Shown: piece by piece, positions 16,364 through 26,187 of the stretch
Numbering within the stretch: the stretch's first letter is position 1
How the letters are laid out: the number at the start of each line of letters is the position of its first letter
DNA from: Verrucomicrobiota bacterium
GTDB taxonomy: Bacteria; Verrucomicrobiota; Verrucomicrobiia; Limisphaerales; JADJPG01
Direction of reading: 5' to 3'
Assembly: GCA_016713365.1 (NCBI GenBank)
Contig: JADJPG010000003.1
Location: 139,894-203,893 of the forward strand
DNA: 64,000 nucleotides
Made by a program: the position numbers and the translations under genes
Notes under the pieces: model-generated
Told to the model about the DNA's origin: nothing
Database searches by the model: none
Seen by the model: the letters and a program-made list of their open reading frames with translations, nothing else

Positions 16364-18712
16364 ATGAAGTGGCCTGTCGTTTGGATCTTTAGCTGGGCGT
16401 TGCTGTCCGTCGTCTTCGGCGGCACTCCGGCGTCCGCACAGACGACGATCGTCCCCACGGGTTCCACCTGGCGTTATCTGGATACGGGCGTGGATGCCGG
16501 CACAGCATGGCGAAACGTCATCTTTGACGACAGCGCATGGCTGGCCGGGCCGGCGCAACTCGGCTTCAGTTCGAATCCCCCGGAGAACGACGAGGCCACG
16601 GTCATCTCCCACCTCACCGAATTCGGCGAACCCATCACCACCTTCTACTTCCGCCACACGTTTGAAGTTCCCAACGCGGATCTCTACACCAACCTGATGG
16701 TTCGCCTGCGGCGGGATGACGGAGCCATCGTCTACCTCAATGGCATCGAAGTCTTCCGCAGCAACATGCCTTTGGGTCCGGTCGATTTCACCACGCTTGC
16801 AGCCCTCGCGCAGGACGACGGGACGTCCCTCTTTGCCGGACCCGCCGATCTCAACGCGCTTTTCACCGGGACGAACGTGCTCGCCGTCGAAGTTCATCAG
16901 AACGCACTCTCCAGCACGGACGTCAGCTTCGATCTCGAATTGCTGGGGAACGTGACGTTCGAAAAACCGGCCGTCGCGATTCAATCGCCCGCGGACCGCG
17001 CAGTCATCGGCTCGCCCACCGTCGTCCTGTTCGCGAACGCCTCCGACACCGATGGCGTCATCGCGCAAGTCGACTTCATGGACGGAACAGAGTTTCTCGG
17101 TTCGGTGACCAACGCCCCGTTTGTGTTCACCAACTTCAACACCAGCGTCGGCACCCATTCCTTCACCGCGATTGCCATCGACAGCACCGGCCTCAGCTCA
17201 ACCTCTGCGCCGGTCGTCATCACCATCGTGCCGGCCATCGTTCCCTCGCGGTCCGAGTGGCGGTATCTCGACGACGGTTCTGAGCCTCCTGCCGAGTGGA
17301 ACACCGCGGCCTTCGACGACTCCGGGTGGTCCAATGGCATTGCCCAACTCGGATTCGGCGAAGGCGACGAAACCACCCTTATCCGACGTTCCAGCGAACT
17401 CTCCGGCACCAACATCCTCGCCTTCTACTTTCGGCATAGGTTCGAAGTCAGCGACCCGGCGGCCATTTCCAGCCTCACGGTCCGCCTGCTCCGGGACGAT
17501 GGCGGGATTGTTTACCTCAACGGCACCGAAATCTTTCGCAACAACATGCCGGCCGGCCCGGTTAACTCATCGACCCTCGCCGCTGCCATCGCCGAGGACG
17601 CCGAACTCCGCGCCACCCGCGTGAATCCGCAGTTGTTGGTGGCGGGCGAGAACCTCATCGCGGTGGAGATTCACCAGGTGAACATCACCAGCAGCGACAT
17701 CAGCTTCGACTTGGAACTGCTGCCAAATCTGGCTTCGCACGCGCCGCAGATCACCATCACGTCCCCCTCCAACGACACGGGCCTCCTTGGACCAACGGAT
17801 GTCACCGCCGAAGCCCTGGCCACGGACGTGGATGACGCGATTGCGAGTGTGAGCTTTTATCTGGACGGCAGATTGACCGCCACGATCAGCGAAGAACCGT
17901 ACGCCTTTGAATTCGAAGACCTCGTCGGCAATCACACCATCCGCGCCGTCGCCACCGACAGCCTCGGCCTGAGTTCGACCTCTGCCCCCGTCAACATCGG
18001 GATTGCCAGCACCGTCTCACTCATCGCCACCGGCGCCGTGTGGCGCTACTCGGACATTGGCGGCGATCAGGGCACCAACTGGCGCCGGCTAGATTTTGAC
18101 GACAGCGCATGGCTCTCGGGAGCCGGCAAGCTGGGCACGAACGATTCCCCCACCACCGTGATCCGCATCCGCAACGCCAACAACCAGCAGATCAACACCT
18201 CGTACTACCGGCACCAGTTCGGCGTCACAAATCTCGCCTCCATCACGAATCTCGCCTTCCGCGTGCTGCGCGATGACGGCTGTCTCGCCTACCTGAACGG
18301 CGTGGAGATCTTCCGCATGAACATGCCCACGGGCACCGTCACGTTTAACACTCTCTCCCCCGTCGGCGTAGCAGGTGCGGACGAATCGACCTACTTCACC
18401 ACCAACATCAGCCCGGCCCTGCTCATCGAAGGCCTCAACGTCCTCGCGGTTGAGCTCCATCAATCCTCGGGCACCAGCGATGCAGGATTCGATCTTGGCC
18501 TCCGCGGAATCACCATTCCACCCGTCGTCTGCCCCCCATTGAGCATCTCGCACGTCGGGCCAGACGTTCGCATTTCGTGGACCGGGGAAGGCTTCATCCT
18601 CCAGGAATCCGATCGCCCGGAAGGCCCGTACACCAATCGCCCCAGCCTCTCCAGTCCCCACCTCGTTTCTCCGCCACTCGGAAATCGTTTCTTCCGGCTG
18701 ACCCGTCCCTGA
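16364..18712 (+). CDS. secreted protein with three jelly-roll/Ig modules
   Basis: A 782-residue exported protein (signal peptide MKWPVVWIFSWALLSVVFGG, cleaved near ASAQT). It is built from three copies of one module starting WRYLD or WRYSD (about 35, 300, 570). Each has FDDSAWL or FDDSGWS, YFRH-F-V and LRDDG-VYLNGIE-FR-NMP, as in beta-galactosidase-type galactose-binding domains. Copies one and two are followed by an Ig-like segment ending LSSTSAPV. The C-terminus (SISHVGPDVRISW, ILQESDRP) is the short beta domain seen at the end of many large verrucomicrobial surface proteins. No enzyme domain; carbohydrate binding is inferred. ATG 16364 is chosen over TTG 16355. Confidence 0.8.
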   Translation: MKWPVVWIFSWALLSVVFGGTPASAQTTIVPTGSTWRYLDTGVDAGTAWRNVIFDDSAWLAGPAQLGFSSNPPENDEATVISHLTEFGEPITTFYFRHTFEVPNADLYTNLMVRLRRDDGAIVYLNGIEVFRSNMPLGPVDFTTLAALAQDDGTSLFAGPADLNALFTGTNVLAVEVHQNALSSTDVSFDLELLGNVTFEKPAVAIQSPADRAVIGSPTVVLFANASDTDGVIAQVDFMDGTEFLGSVTNAPFVFTNFNTSVGTHSFTAIAIDSTGLSSTSAPVVITIVPAIVPSRSEWRYLDDGSEPPAEWNTAAFDDSGWSNGIAQLGFGEGDETTLIRRSSELSGTNILAFYFRHRFEVSDPAAISSLTVRLLRDDGGIVYLNGTEIFRNNMPAGPVNSSTLAAAIAEDAELRATRVNPQLLVAGENLIAVEIHQVNITSSDISFDLELLPNLASHAPQITITSPSNDTGLLGPTDVTAEALATDVDDAIASVSFYLDGRLTATISEEPYAFEFEDLVGNHTIRAVATDSLGLSSTSAPVNIGIASTVSLIATGAVWRYSDIGGDQGTNWRRLDFDDSAWLSGAGKLGTNDSPTTVIRIRNANNQQINTSYYRHQFGVTNLASITNLAFRVLRDDGCLAYLNGVEIFRMNMPTGTVTFNTLSPVGVAGADESTYFTTNISPALLIEGLNVLAVELHQSSGTSDAGFDLGLRGITIPPVVCPPLSISHVGPDVRISWTGEGFILQESDRPEGPYTNRPSLSSPHLVSPPLGNRFFRLTRP

Positions 18713-18826
18713 CCCCTCGCCGCGAAAAGGCGTTTCATTCCCGAGGGCGCGGCGACAATTCCGTTGCCTCACCCCGGCCCGCGATTAAACTCCGCTCGAA
18801 ATTTTTCCGGTCCGACGCCGCACCTG

Positions 18827-19360
18827 ATGAAGAACATTGTCTATTTCGATCTCGAAACGCAAAAGTCCGCCGACGAAGTGGGCGGCTGGGACAAGATCCG
18901 CGACATGCGGATGAGCATCGGCGTGACCTACAGCACGGCGCGCGGCGATTACCGCATCTACGGCGAGAAAGACGTCGATGAACTGCTGACCGAACTTCAG
19001 CGCGCCGATCTCGTCGTGGGATTCAACAACCTCGGCTTCGACTACGAGGTGCTCCACGGCTACACCATTCTCGATCTCACCCAGCTCCCCACGCTGGACA
19101 TGCTCGTGGAGATCAAAAAGATCCTGCCGCACCGTCTCTCGCTTGACTCCATTGCGCACGCGACCATGGGTGTGGAGAAAACCGCCGAGGGCCTCCAGGC
19201 CATCCGCTGGTTCAAGGAAGGCAAGCTCCTGGAGATCGCGGAATACTGCTGCTACGACGTGAAGATCACGAAGCTCGTCTACGAATACGGCGCGGCCAAC
19301 AAGCAGCTCTTTTACACGAACAAGTTCGGCGCGAAACTCTCGGTGGCGGTCGGCTGGTAA
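18827..19360 (+). CDS. RNase H-like DEDD 3'-5' exonuclease-type protein
   Basis: A 177-residue cytoplasmic protein with the order of DEDDy exonuclease motifs: YFDLETQ (Asp and Glu, motif I, residue 6-12), VVGFNNLGFDYEVL (Asp, motif II, about 66-79) and YCCYDVKITKLVYEY (Tyr-x3-Asp, motif III, about 143). This suggests a metal-dependent nuclease like the YprB-type RNase_H_2 proteins, acting on DNA or RNA; the substrate is unknown. ATG 18827 gives the family-like start MKNIVYFDLE, so the upstream extension to 18764 is rejected. It is convergent with the Calx-beta gene, with a terminator between. Confidence 0.8.
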   Translation: MKNIVYFDLETQKSADEVGGWDKIRDMRMSIGVTYSTARGDYRIYGEKDVDELLTELQRADLVVGFNNLGFDYEVLHGYTILDLTQLPTLDMLVEIKKILPHRLSLDSIAHATMGVEKTAEGLQAIRWFKEGKLLEIAEYCCYDVKITKLVYEYGAANKQLFYTNKFGAKLSVAVGW

Positions 19361-19380
19361 ATGCGTTCTCCGAAAAAGAA

Positions 19381-19412
19381 CGGGGCGAATCACCTGACGG
19401 CGATTCGCCCCG
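19381..19412. terminator. bidirectional intrinsic terminator
   Basis: CGGGGCGAATC (19381-19391) and GATTCGCCCCG (19402-19412) form a perfect 11-bp stem around a 10-base loop. On the minus strand it is followed by TTCTTTTT and on the plus strand by a weaker TTGTTTT. It sits between convergent genes ending at 19360 and 19432 and can serve both. Confidence 0.75.
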
Positions 19413-19431
19413 CTTGTTTTGGAGTCAGTGC

Positions 19432-22400
19432 CTATCGGCGCGCAGCGCGAATGGTCCGTGACGCCGGATCGTTGTCCTGAATCGTCACCGTCACCGCGGA
19501 GTTTTCACCCAGGGAAACCCCTGACGTCGGACTGCTCAGAGTCACTGTGAACTCCTCATCTTCCTCGTCAGCCGTGTCATTGATGATCGGGATGCTGATC
19601 GTCTTGGCCTTCGCATTGGAACCGAAACTCAACGTTCCCGTCTTCGTCGTGTAGTCCGAGCCCGCCGTCGCGGAATCGTCCGCCGTGGTGTATTGAACCG
19701 TGATGGTGCCTTTGAGCGGCCCCGAGCGCGTCACCGTCAGGACGAGGTTCTTCACCCCCTCTACGATGTTGGTGCCTGAAACGCTGAACTGCAGCGAGCG
19801 CTCGTCGTCCTGGATGTTCAGCACGGCGTTCGTGCGCGACCCGAGGCGGGCGCCGCCGGTCGGATTGGCGAGGGACAGCAGCACGGTCTCGTTTCCATCC
19901 GGATCCAGATCGTCCGTGATGTCGATCGTGAAGGTGACCTTGGTTTGGTTCTCGTCAAACGTGATAGTCGTCCCATCGAAGTCGGCATAGTCGTCGTCCG
20001 CCGTGGCCGTGCCGCCGGCATTGATGACATCCACAGAGACGCCCGCCGCCTTGCCGCTCGACCGCGTGAGCGTGATGGTCGCCGTCGCGCCAGTTTCAGT
20101 GATGGAGTAGGTCGCCGCGCTGAAGGCGATTACGCCAGCCGTGTCATCATCGATGATGGTCAGCGTTGCCGAATCCCGCTCGCCAAGCGTGGCGCCACCG
20201 GTTGGATTGCTGATCGAGAGCAGCACAGTTTCGTTGGTTTCGTCAAACGGATCGTTCAACAGAGGAATCTCAATCTTCAAGGCGTTGGCGCCCGCTTCGA
20301 ATTCAATCGTCTCCGTCACGCCGGTGTAATCGTCGCCGTCCTCGGCGCTGCCATCTTCCGTCGTGAAGTCGAAGGTGACGCCGGCGGCGTCGCCACCCGT
20401 GCGGGTCACAATGACCACGGCCACCGCAGCGGACTCCTTCACCGTGAATCCGGCGACCTTGAAGTTCAGTTCACCACCGACGTCGTCGTCGACGAGGGTC
20501 ACAACCGCTTCAGTGAGATTTCCGAGCTGACCGCCGTCCGGATTGCTCAATTCGATCCCGAAGGCTTCGTCGCCTTCCACCACTTCATCGCGAAGGATGC
20601 GAATCGGAACGGTGCGGCTGGAAACTCCGGGGCCGAACGTGACCGTCACGTTCGTGCCGCCAAAGTCAGCGTCCGCTTCCGCCGTATCATCAATCGTGGA
20701 AAGATCGACCGTCGAGGTTCCCGTGGTGGGACCGGAGCGCGTCACCGTCACCACGACCGTCGCCGCCGCTTCACTCGCCGTGTAGGCTTCGGCGGAAAGC
20801 TGGAACGAAACTTCATCATCCACGATCTGCACCGTGGCGTTGGTTCCTTTTCCGAGCGTGGCGCCGCCCATCGGATTGGTCAGCTGGAGCAGGACGGTTT
20901 CGTCGCCTTCGGAATCCGGATCATCGTTGATGATCAGCGAGAGTGTCGCCGTGGTTTCGCCCGCGGCAAACTCCACTGTTTCGCTGCCCAGCGAGTAATC
21001 CTCGTCCGTCGTCGCCGTGCCGCCGGTGACGGTGACATCCACCGTAACACCTTCCGCTGTGCCGCCCGAGCGCGTCAACGTGACCACCGCTTCGCCGTCC
21101 GTCTCGTCGACCTTGATCGCCGCCGCGCTGAACTTGATTTCACCCGCCGAGTCGTTGTCCGTGATGATCACGGACGCAACGTTCTTCGTGCCGAGGGAAG
21201 CGCCGCCGCCCGGGGCATCCAGAACGACCTCGAACGTCTCGTTGGTCTCGTCGAAGTCATCGTTGTTCAACCCGATCACAATCGTCTGGCTCGTCACCCC
21301 ATCCGGGAAGGTCAGCGTGCCGAAGTCCGACGTGAAGTCCTCTTCGCCGAGCGCGCCGCCATCGACAGTAAGGTAGTCGACCGTCACCTCGCCCGCCTTG
21401 CCGCCCGTGCGCGTGACCGTGAGGGTCACCGAGGCGGAAGACTCTCCCACGACATAGCTGACCGCGCTGAACTGCAGCAGGCCCGCGGTACCAGGAGTGT
21501 CGTTGTCAGTGACAATCATCACCGCGTTGCTCTGGCTGCCGAGCGTGGCGCCGCCCGTCGGATTGGACAGCGTCAGGCGAATCGTCTCGTTCGTCTCGAA
21601 CACGCTGTCGTCGATGACCTCAAAGGTGAAGGTGACGCTCGTCTCGCCTTCTGCGAAATCCAGCGTTCCTTCCGTCGGCACATAGTCCGCGTCCGCCATG
21701 GCTGTGCCGTCCGCCGTGCTGAAATCAACGGTCACTGCGCCTTCGCTGCCGCCGCTGCGCGTGATGGTGAATTCCGCCGTTGAGTTTGTTTCGCTCACCG
21801 TGAAGGTGGCAGCGGAGAACTGGAACTGCCCTTCCGCGGGCGGAGGAGTGACGGTGTTGAGCAGGATGAACGTCGCCTTGGCGTAAGCCGCCATCGCTTT
21901 CGCACCCGGATAGGAGTTCGTATTGATCGTGACAAACTTCGCAAGGAACACGCTGCACTTGTATTCCGTGCCCGGCGCGAGGGTGCCGGCGGGAATGACC
22001 ACGGAGGTGGACTTGCCGTTCAGGGAATCCGGCTCGCCGGGACCGGAACTTTCGAAGACTGACCCAAACTCGTCCTCAACGTTGACCATCACGAAGTCAT
22101 TCGAAGTGGCGCCCGAAAGAGCCTCCCAGGTGAGCGTGAAGTCCGCGTAGGCATCCACGCTCTGGGCAGCCGCCCAGTTCGAAATGCGCGGAGTAGCCGG
22201 ATAATTGTCACCGGTAAGACTCAGGCTCGACGTGCGATTGCTGCCGCTGCCAGTGGTGATCTGGAACTGGTAACTGCCGCTGTTGAACACACTGTCCATC
22301 GCGGACTTGGTGGGGAAACGTCCCTGAACTCGGAACGTTCCGCCGTCCTCCGCGCCGCCGCCTTCGTTCGCCGCGAGGCCGGTGATGAACACGCTCTCCA

Positions 22401-22878
22401 GCTCCATGGGGTAATTGGTGCCCTTGGGCGAACGCAGCACAACGTTGGTGATGGATTCCCAGTAACTGCCTTCCACGAAGGCTTCGAAGTGGAACGGTTG
22501 ATTCGTCCCGAGCACCGGTGCGCCTGTGCCCGTCTGCATGAACTCCTGGCCTTTGAAGAGAACAATCTCGCTCACTTCCGGGCCGGTTCCGCTGCCGCCG
22601 CCACCATTGACGGTGAGCACAAAGGTCTTCTCGTCGGACTCATCGAAGATGTCGATGACGCGGAAGGTCAGGGTGAAACGTCCGCCGGATTCCGGTGTGC
22701 CCGAGATCTCGCCGGTGTCGCCATTGAGTTCCAGTCCCGGAGGAAGTTCGCCGCTGATCAAGTTCCAGAAGTACGGCTGTTCACCACCCGTGGCTTCGAT
22801 CGTGAAAGAGTAGTTCGTGCCGACGATGCCGGAAGGGAGGCTCAGTAGTGGATTGGCAGTCGCCGGCGGCGGCGTCAC
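19432..22878 (-). CDS. Calx-beta repeat protein (3' part of the broken giant gene)
   Basis: 1148 codons from a GTG directly after an in-frame TAG. There is no signal peptide, as expected for an internal fragment. Order: a putative Ig-like domain (GELPPGLELNGDTGEISGTP, about 40-60), a domain beginning FKGQEFMQTGT homologous to the upstream fragment (about 105-340), then seven Calx-beta domains of about 105 residues each. Each has the form FSAATF-V-ET...DD-Y-...GTLTF-AG...DE-NETV-L-LSNPTGGATLG...IVDND. Calx-beta domains bind calcium and occur in bacterial adhesins. No sorting signal follows the last repeat; the chain ends RAARR. Confidence 0.7.
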   Translation of the reverse strand: MTPPPATANPLLSLPSGIVGTNYSFTIEATGGEQPYFWNLISGELPPGLELNGDTGEISGTPESGGRFTLTFRVIDIFDESDEKTFVLTVNGGGGSGTGPEVSEIVLFKGQEFMQTGTGAPVLGTNQPFHFEAFVEGSYWESITNVVLRSPKGTNYPMELESVFITGLAANEGGGAEDGGTFRVQGRFPTKSAMDSVFNSGSYQFQITTGSGSNRTSSLSLTGDNYPATPRISNWAAAQSVDAYADFTLTWEALSGATSNDFVMVNVEDEFGSVFESSGPGEPDSLNGKSTSVVIPAGTLAPGTEYKCSVFLAKFVTINTNSYPGAKAMAAYAKATFILLNTVTPPPAEGQFQFSAATFTVSETNSTAEFTITRSGGSEGAVTVDFSTADGTAMADADYVPTEGTLDFAEGETSVTFTFEVIDDSVFETNETIRLTLSNPTGGATLGSQSNAVMIVTDNDTPGTAGLLQFSAVSYVVGESSASVTLTVTRTGGKAGEVTVDYLTVDGGALGEEDFTSDFGTLTFPDGVTSQTIVIGLNNDDFDETNETFEVVLDAPGGGASLGTKNVASVIITDNDSAGEIKFSAAAIKVDETDGEAVVTLTRSGGTAEGVTVDVTVTGGTATTDEDYSLGSETVEFAAGETTATLSLIINDDPDSEGDETVLLQLTNPMGGATLGKGTNATVQIVDDEVSFQLSAEAYTASEAAATVVVTVTRSGPTTGTSTVDLSTIDDTAEADADFGGTNVTVTFGPGVSSRTVPIRILRDEVVEGDEAFGIELSNPDGGQLGNLTEAVVTLVDDDVGGELNFKVAGFTVKESAAVAVVIVTRTGGDAAGVTFDFTTEDGSAEDGDDYTGVTETIEFEAGANALKIEIPLLNDPFDETNETVLLSISNPTGGATLGERDSATLTIIDDDTAGVIAFSAATYSITETGATATITLTRSSGKAAGVSVDVINAGGTATADDDYADFDGTTITFDENQTKVTFTIDITDDLDPDGNETVLLSLANPTGGARLGSRTNAVLNIQDDERSLQFSVSGTNIVEGVKNLVLTVTRSGPLKGTITVQYTTADDSATAGSDYTTKTGTLSFGSNAKAKTISIPIINDTADEEDEEFTVTLSSPTSGVSLGENSAVTVTIQDNDPASRTIRAARR

Positions 22879-23145
22879 CTAACGGTTCCAAGTCGAGAGG
22901 AACGCTGTTCGCCGCGGCGTCGCGAACAGAAGTTCAATCGGCGATGACCTCGTTCCACGGAACAGGGTAATAGAAGACGTGCGAGGTCCCCGCCGGGCAT
23001 CGGTTCCTAGCCATGACCCGCCTGATAAAGCGGTCCGCGATGGCTGTACAGGTCGAAGTCGATGGACATTACAAATTCCGGCGCGCTGATGGTCGTACCG
23101 TTGGTTTCTGCATAGCGGATGCGGACCTCCACTACGTTCCCGGCG

Positions 23146-25950
23146 TCATTCACAACTACAGTCGGGACGAGCAGCACCTGCTCCGGCGCGGGGTCTGGAT
23201 CCAGGAGGTTGAACGACCGATCGTTGCCGCCATAATTGATTGTATAAACACCTCCGGGCGGGAACGGCGGGACGGCCACCAATGGCGAGCCATACAACGG
23301 ACCAAAAGCGTCCTGGAAAGCGTCCATTGGTGGAGTTCCCCATTCCTGACCCCTCCGGCCCGGTGAACGTCACAGTCGCCGGTGGATTCGTATCCCACGT
23401 ACCTCGTAAAGCAGCGCGTATTGCTGCAAGTCCAGTCGGGAAGTCGATGGTGCCATTAGTGCCGTCGAACGCGCCGGCCGGGAAATTGAAGACGAAGCCG
23501 ATGCGGCCCGCGGCGCAATCCACCGGGGTTCCCGTGGTGGTCAGCGGAATGTGCGTTTCCGAAACGTAGCCGGCGATGCCCATCGCGCCGGGATAATCAT
23601 TGGTGTTGAACGTGGTGAAATGTCCCACGAAGAACTTCACCTTGTATTGCTGGCCCGGACGCAACGTCCGCGCGCGAATGAGGAAGTTGGTCGCCGTTCC
23701 GGTCAGCGCATCCGACGAGCCCGGCGGACCAGTCGAGATGATGGTTTCATCCTGGCAGTCGTAGATTTCAAAGCTGACGTAGTCATCCTCCGTCGCACCG
23801 GAGATGGGCGCCCACGAGACGGTGAAGTCCGCCGTTGGATCGATCGCCTGGGCGGCGGTGAAGTTGGAGATTTGCGGAGCCGCCGGATACGCATCGCCAC
23901 TGATGAGCAGTTGATTGGTCTTGCTGCCGTCGAACACACCTTCCGTCAGGACGGCGTAGTCACCGTTCGGGAACAGTTCATCGAGCGCATTCTTCGAGGC
24001 GAACGTTTGCTGCAACTCAAAGTTTTCTCCTTCGGTATCTTCCAGAACCTGCGGCGTGCTTCCCGGCGGAACGATCGACGCGGAGAGCAGTGATTCGCCG
24101 CCGTTTCCTTCGACGAAGCTCATGAACACATAACTTTCGCCGTCCGCGGCGACAGCCGGACCGGCATTGGTCTGCATCCAGCGTTGTCCCTTGAGCACGG
24201 CGAAGAAGCGAACGTCCGGGCCATTCGGCTCCTCACCGCCGCCGCCATTGGACTGGATGTTGATGAGGAATGTCTTCTCGGCGGAGGCATCGGTGGAGTC
24301 CATCACGCGGATGGTGACTTCAAACGCGCCGTTCGTGGCCGGATGGCCGATGATATTGCCGGTCTCCTCGGTGATCGTCAGCCCTTCTGGCAGATTGCCC
24401 GCCGCCACGCTCCAACGATACGGCGGCTCTCCACCGTTGGCCGACAAGGATGCGCCGTAGGTTTGACCCACCACGCCACCGGGCAGTTCCTGGGTGACGA
24501 TTTCCACCATCGGCGGCGGTCCCGAATCGCGATGGAAGCCGGAGACGAACGTGTTCTTCGCGATGTCACGGAAGAGCATGTTGACGGAACTGACGGCGTC
24601 CCACGGCACAGGATAGGCGAGGACATGTGAGGTGGCGGTGCGAGAAAGCGGTTCACCAAATTCGTCCGAGCGATACAGCGGACCGAACATGCTCTCAAGA
24701 CTGAACGAGACGTCGTCCACGAACTCGGGAGCATCAATGCTCACACCGTTCGTATCCGCATAGCGCCATTGCACCTCCAGCACTTCATTGGACTCGTTCA
24801 ACAGCACCGTCGGGATAATCAGCATCTGCTGGCCGGCGGCATTCGGATCGAGAAGATTATAGCTCCAGATGATGCCGCCATAGTTCACGGTGTAAACACC
24901 TGCGGGCGGATAGGGCGGCAGCGAAATCTGCGGGGATACAAACCAAGCGCCCCACTCGCCCACGTCGCCATAGGCGTTCGTGGTGTTGTTCAAGCCCGAG
25001 CCGCCGGGCCCGCTGAAGGTGATACCAAGCGGCGTGTTGGTTGCATTCCGCACATCCAATTGCACGGAGTAATTCGCCAATGCCTGCGGGAAGGCGATCA
25101 CGCCGTTCGTCTCGTCGAAACTGCCGGTCGGAAAGGTGAACACCATTTGCAGACGACCCGGAGGACAATCGACCGGCGTTCCGGTCGTGGTAATGGGCAG
25201 GAAGATTTCCTTCAAGTACCCGCCCGCGACGATGGCGCCGGGATAGCTGACGGTATTGAACGTGGTGAACTGGGCCACGATCATCTTCACCTTGTACATC
25301 ATGCCGGGCCGCAGGCTGCGGGCGCGGATCACAAAATTGGTCGCCGTGCCGTTGAGCGCGTTGGGATCCCCGGGCGGCGGCGAGGAGACCACGTGTTCAT
25401 CGGTGCAATCCATGATCTCGATGCCGATGAAGTCACTCTCCGTCGCGCCAGAAATCGCTTCCCACGTCAGTGTGAAGTCGGCGCTCGGATCAATCGCCTG
25501 CGCCGCGCCAAAGGCATCGAAGTGCGGCGTGGAGGGATAAGTGTCGCCGGTGACGACGATGGTGTTGGTCTTGGAACCATCGTTCACCCCTTCGATTATT
25601 ACCTGGTACGTCCCGTTCGGGTAGGCGACGTCCAAGGTGCTCTGGGAGACAAACAACTCCTCCAGGCCACCATGGTTATTGCCGTCGCCTTCGAGCGCCA
25701 CCACCGAGGCGTTGGGCAGCACCAGCGAACCATTGGTGATGGTCTCCGGGCCGCTCGCCTCCACCGACACCATGAATACATGGTTTGAATCGGGGACAAG
25801 GATCGCGGCGCTGGAGTTGGTCTGCATCCAGCGCTGTCCTTTGGCGAGGACGACGAACTTGGCGTCCGCGGCGTGGAGGTTGAATCCGGCAAATACCGCC
25901 AGCAGCAATGCGGCAAAAATGCCCCTTCCTTGGGAAGAATGTTCCTTCAT
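23146..25950 (-). CDS. secreted repeat protein (5' part of the broken giant gene)
   Basis: 934 codons with a signal peptide (core IFAALLLAVFAGF, cleavage near LHAAD). Two long homologous units, starting VLAKGQRWMQTN (about 33) and AVLKGQRWMQTN (about 595), flank a putative Ig domain (LPEGLTITEETGNIIGHP, about 525). Each unit contains SADFTLTWEAISGATESDF-type and LRPGMMYKVK-type fibronectin-like strands. The last 55 residues are rich in Arg, Ala and Pro and do not match the first unit, which places a frameshift near 23320. No catalytic residues are evident; it is probably an extracellular surface protein. Confidence 0.65.
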   Translation of the reverse strand: MKEHSSQGRGIFAALLLAVFAGFNLHAADAKFVVLAKGQRWMQTNSSAAILVPDSNHVFMVSVEASGPETITNGSLVLPNASVVALEGDGNNHGGLEELFVSQSTLDVAYPNGTYQVIIEGVNDGSKTNTIVVTGDTYPSTPHFDAFGAAQAIDPSADFTLTWEAISGATESDFIGIEIMDCTDEHVVSSPPPGDPNALNGTATNFVIRARSLRPGMMYKVKMIVAQFTTFNTVSYPGAIVAGGYLKEIFLPITTTGTPVDCPPGRLQMVFTFPTGSFDETNGVIAFPQALANYSVQLDVRNATNTPLGITFSGPGGSGLNNTTNAYGDVGEWGAWFVSPQISLPPYPPAGVYTVNYGGIIWSYNLLDPNAAGQQMLIIPTVLLNESNEVLEVQWRYADTNGVSIDAPEFVDDVSFSLESMFGPLYRSDEFGEPLSRTATSHVLAYPVPWDAVSSVNMLFRDIAKNTFVSGFHRDSGPPPMVEIVTQELPGGVVGQTYGASLSANGGEPPYRWSVAAGNLPEGLTITEETGNIIGHPATNGAFEVTIRVMDSTDASAEKTFLINIQSNGGGGEEPNGPDVRFFAVLKGQRWMQTNAGPAVAADGESYVFMSFVEGNGGESLLSASIVPPGSTPQVLEDTEGENFELQQTFASKNALDELFPNGDYAVLTEGVFDGSKTNQLLISGDAYPAAPQISNFTAAQAIDPTADFTVSWAPISGATEDDYVSFEIYDCQDETIISTGPPGSSDALTGTATNFLIRARTLRPGQQYKVKFFVGHFTTFNTNDYPGAMGIAGYVSETHIPLTTTGTPVDCAAGRIGFVFNFPAGAFDGTNGTIDFPTGLAAIRAALRGTWDTNPPATVTFTGPEGSGMGNSTNGRFPGRFWSVVWLAIGGRPAVPARRCLYNQLWRQRSVVQPPGSRPRAGAGAARPDCSCE

Positions 25951-26187
25951 GTTCTGTTTGTCTGTTTGTCCGAGTGTTTAACCGTTACCGGGCCCTTTTA
26001 GAACGCCCTGCCGGCCTTTGGCAGTGGGGCCGTCGCGCTATTTCTTCGCTCGCGGACGAAACCACAAAGCCCTGTTAAACAATTTCGGTGCCAATCGTTT
26101 CTCCGGCCCCGTCCTACGCCGTCCGGACTTTTCCCGAATAACCGGCCACCCTCCGCTCGTCGTAACTTCCATCGTTCAACACTGACT

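Larger units (their letters stand above)
19432..25950 (-). pseudogene. giant Ig-like/Calx-beta surface protein gene broken by three frameshifts
   Basis: Two long frames and a short middle frame read as one ancestral gene of about 2170 codons. The segment after the first break (NYGGNDRSFNLLDPDPAPEQ, ISAPEFVMSIDFDLYSHRG) repeats the organisation of the upstream unit (NYGGIIWSYNLLDPNAAGQQ, IDAPEFVDDVSFSLESMFG). GTSHVFYYPVPWNEV matches ATSHVLAYPVPWDAV further upstream. The reading register moves three times in the same direction near 23320, 23010 and 22930, which restores the original frame, but stops interrupt it. It is either a decaying gene or an assembly with indel errors. Confidence 0.65.

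Noticed and set aside
19945..21783. Plus-strand ORF (612 codons) opposite the Calx-beta gene
   Set aside because: Shadow; repeats mirror the Calx-beta repeats on the other strand.
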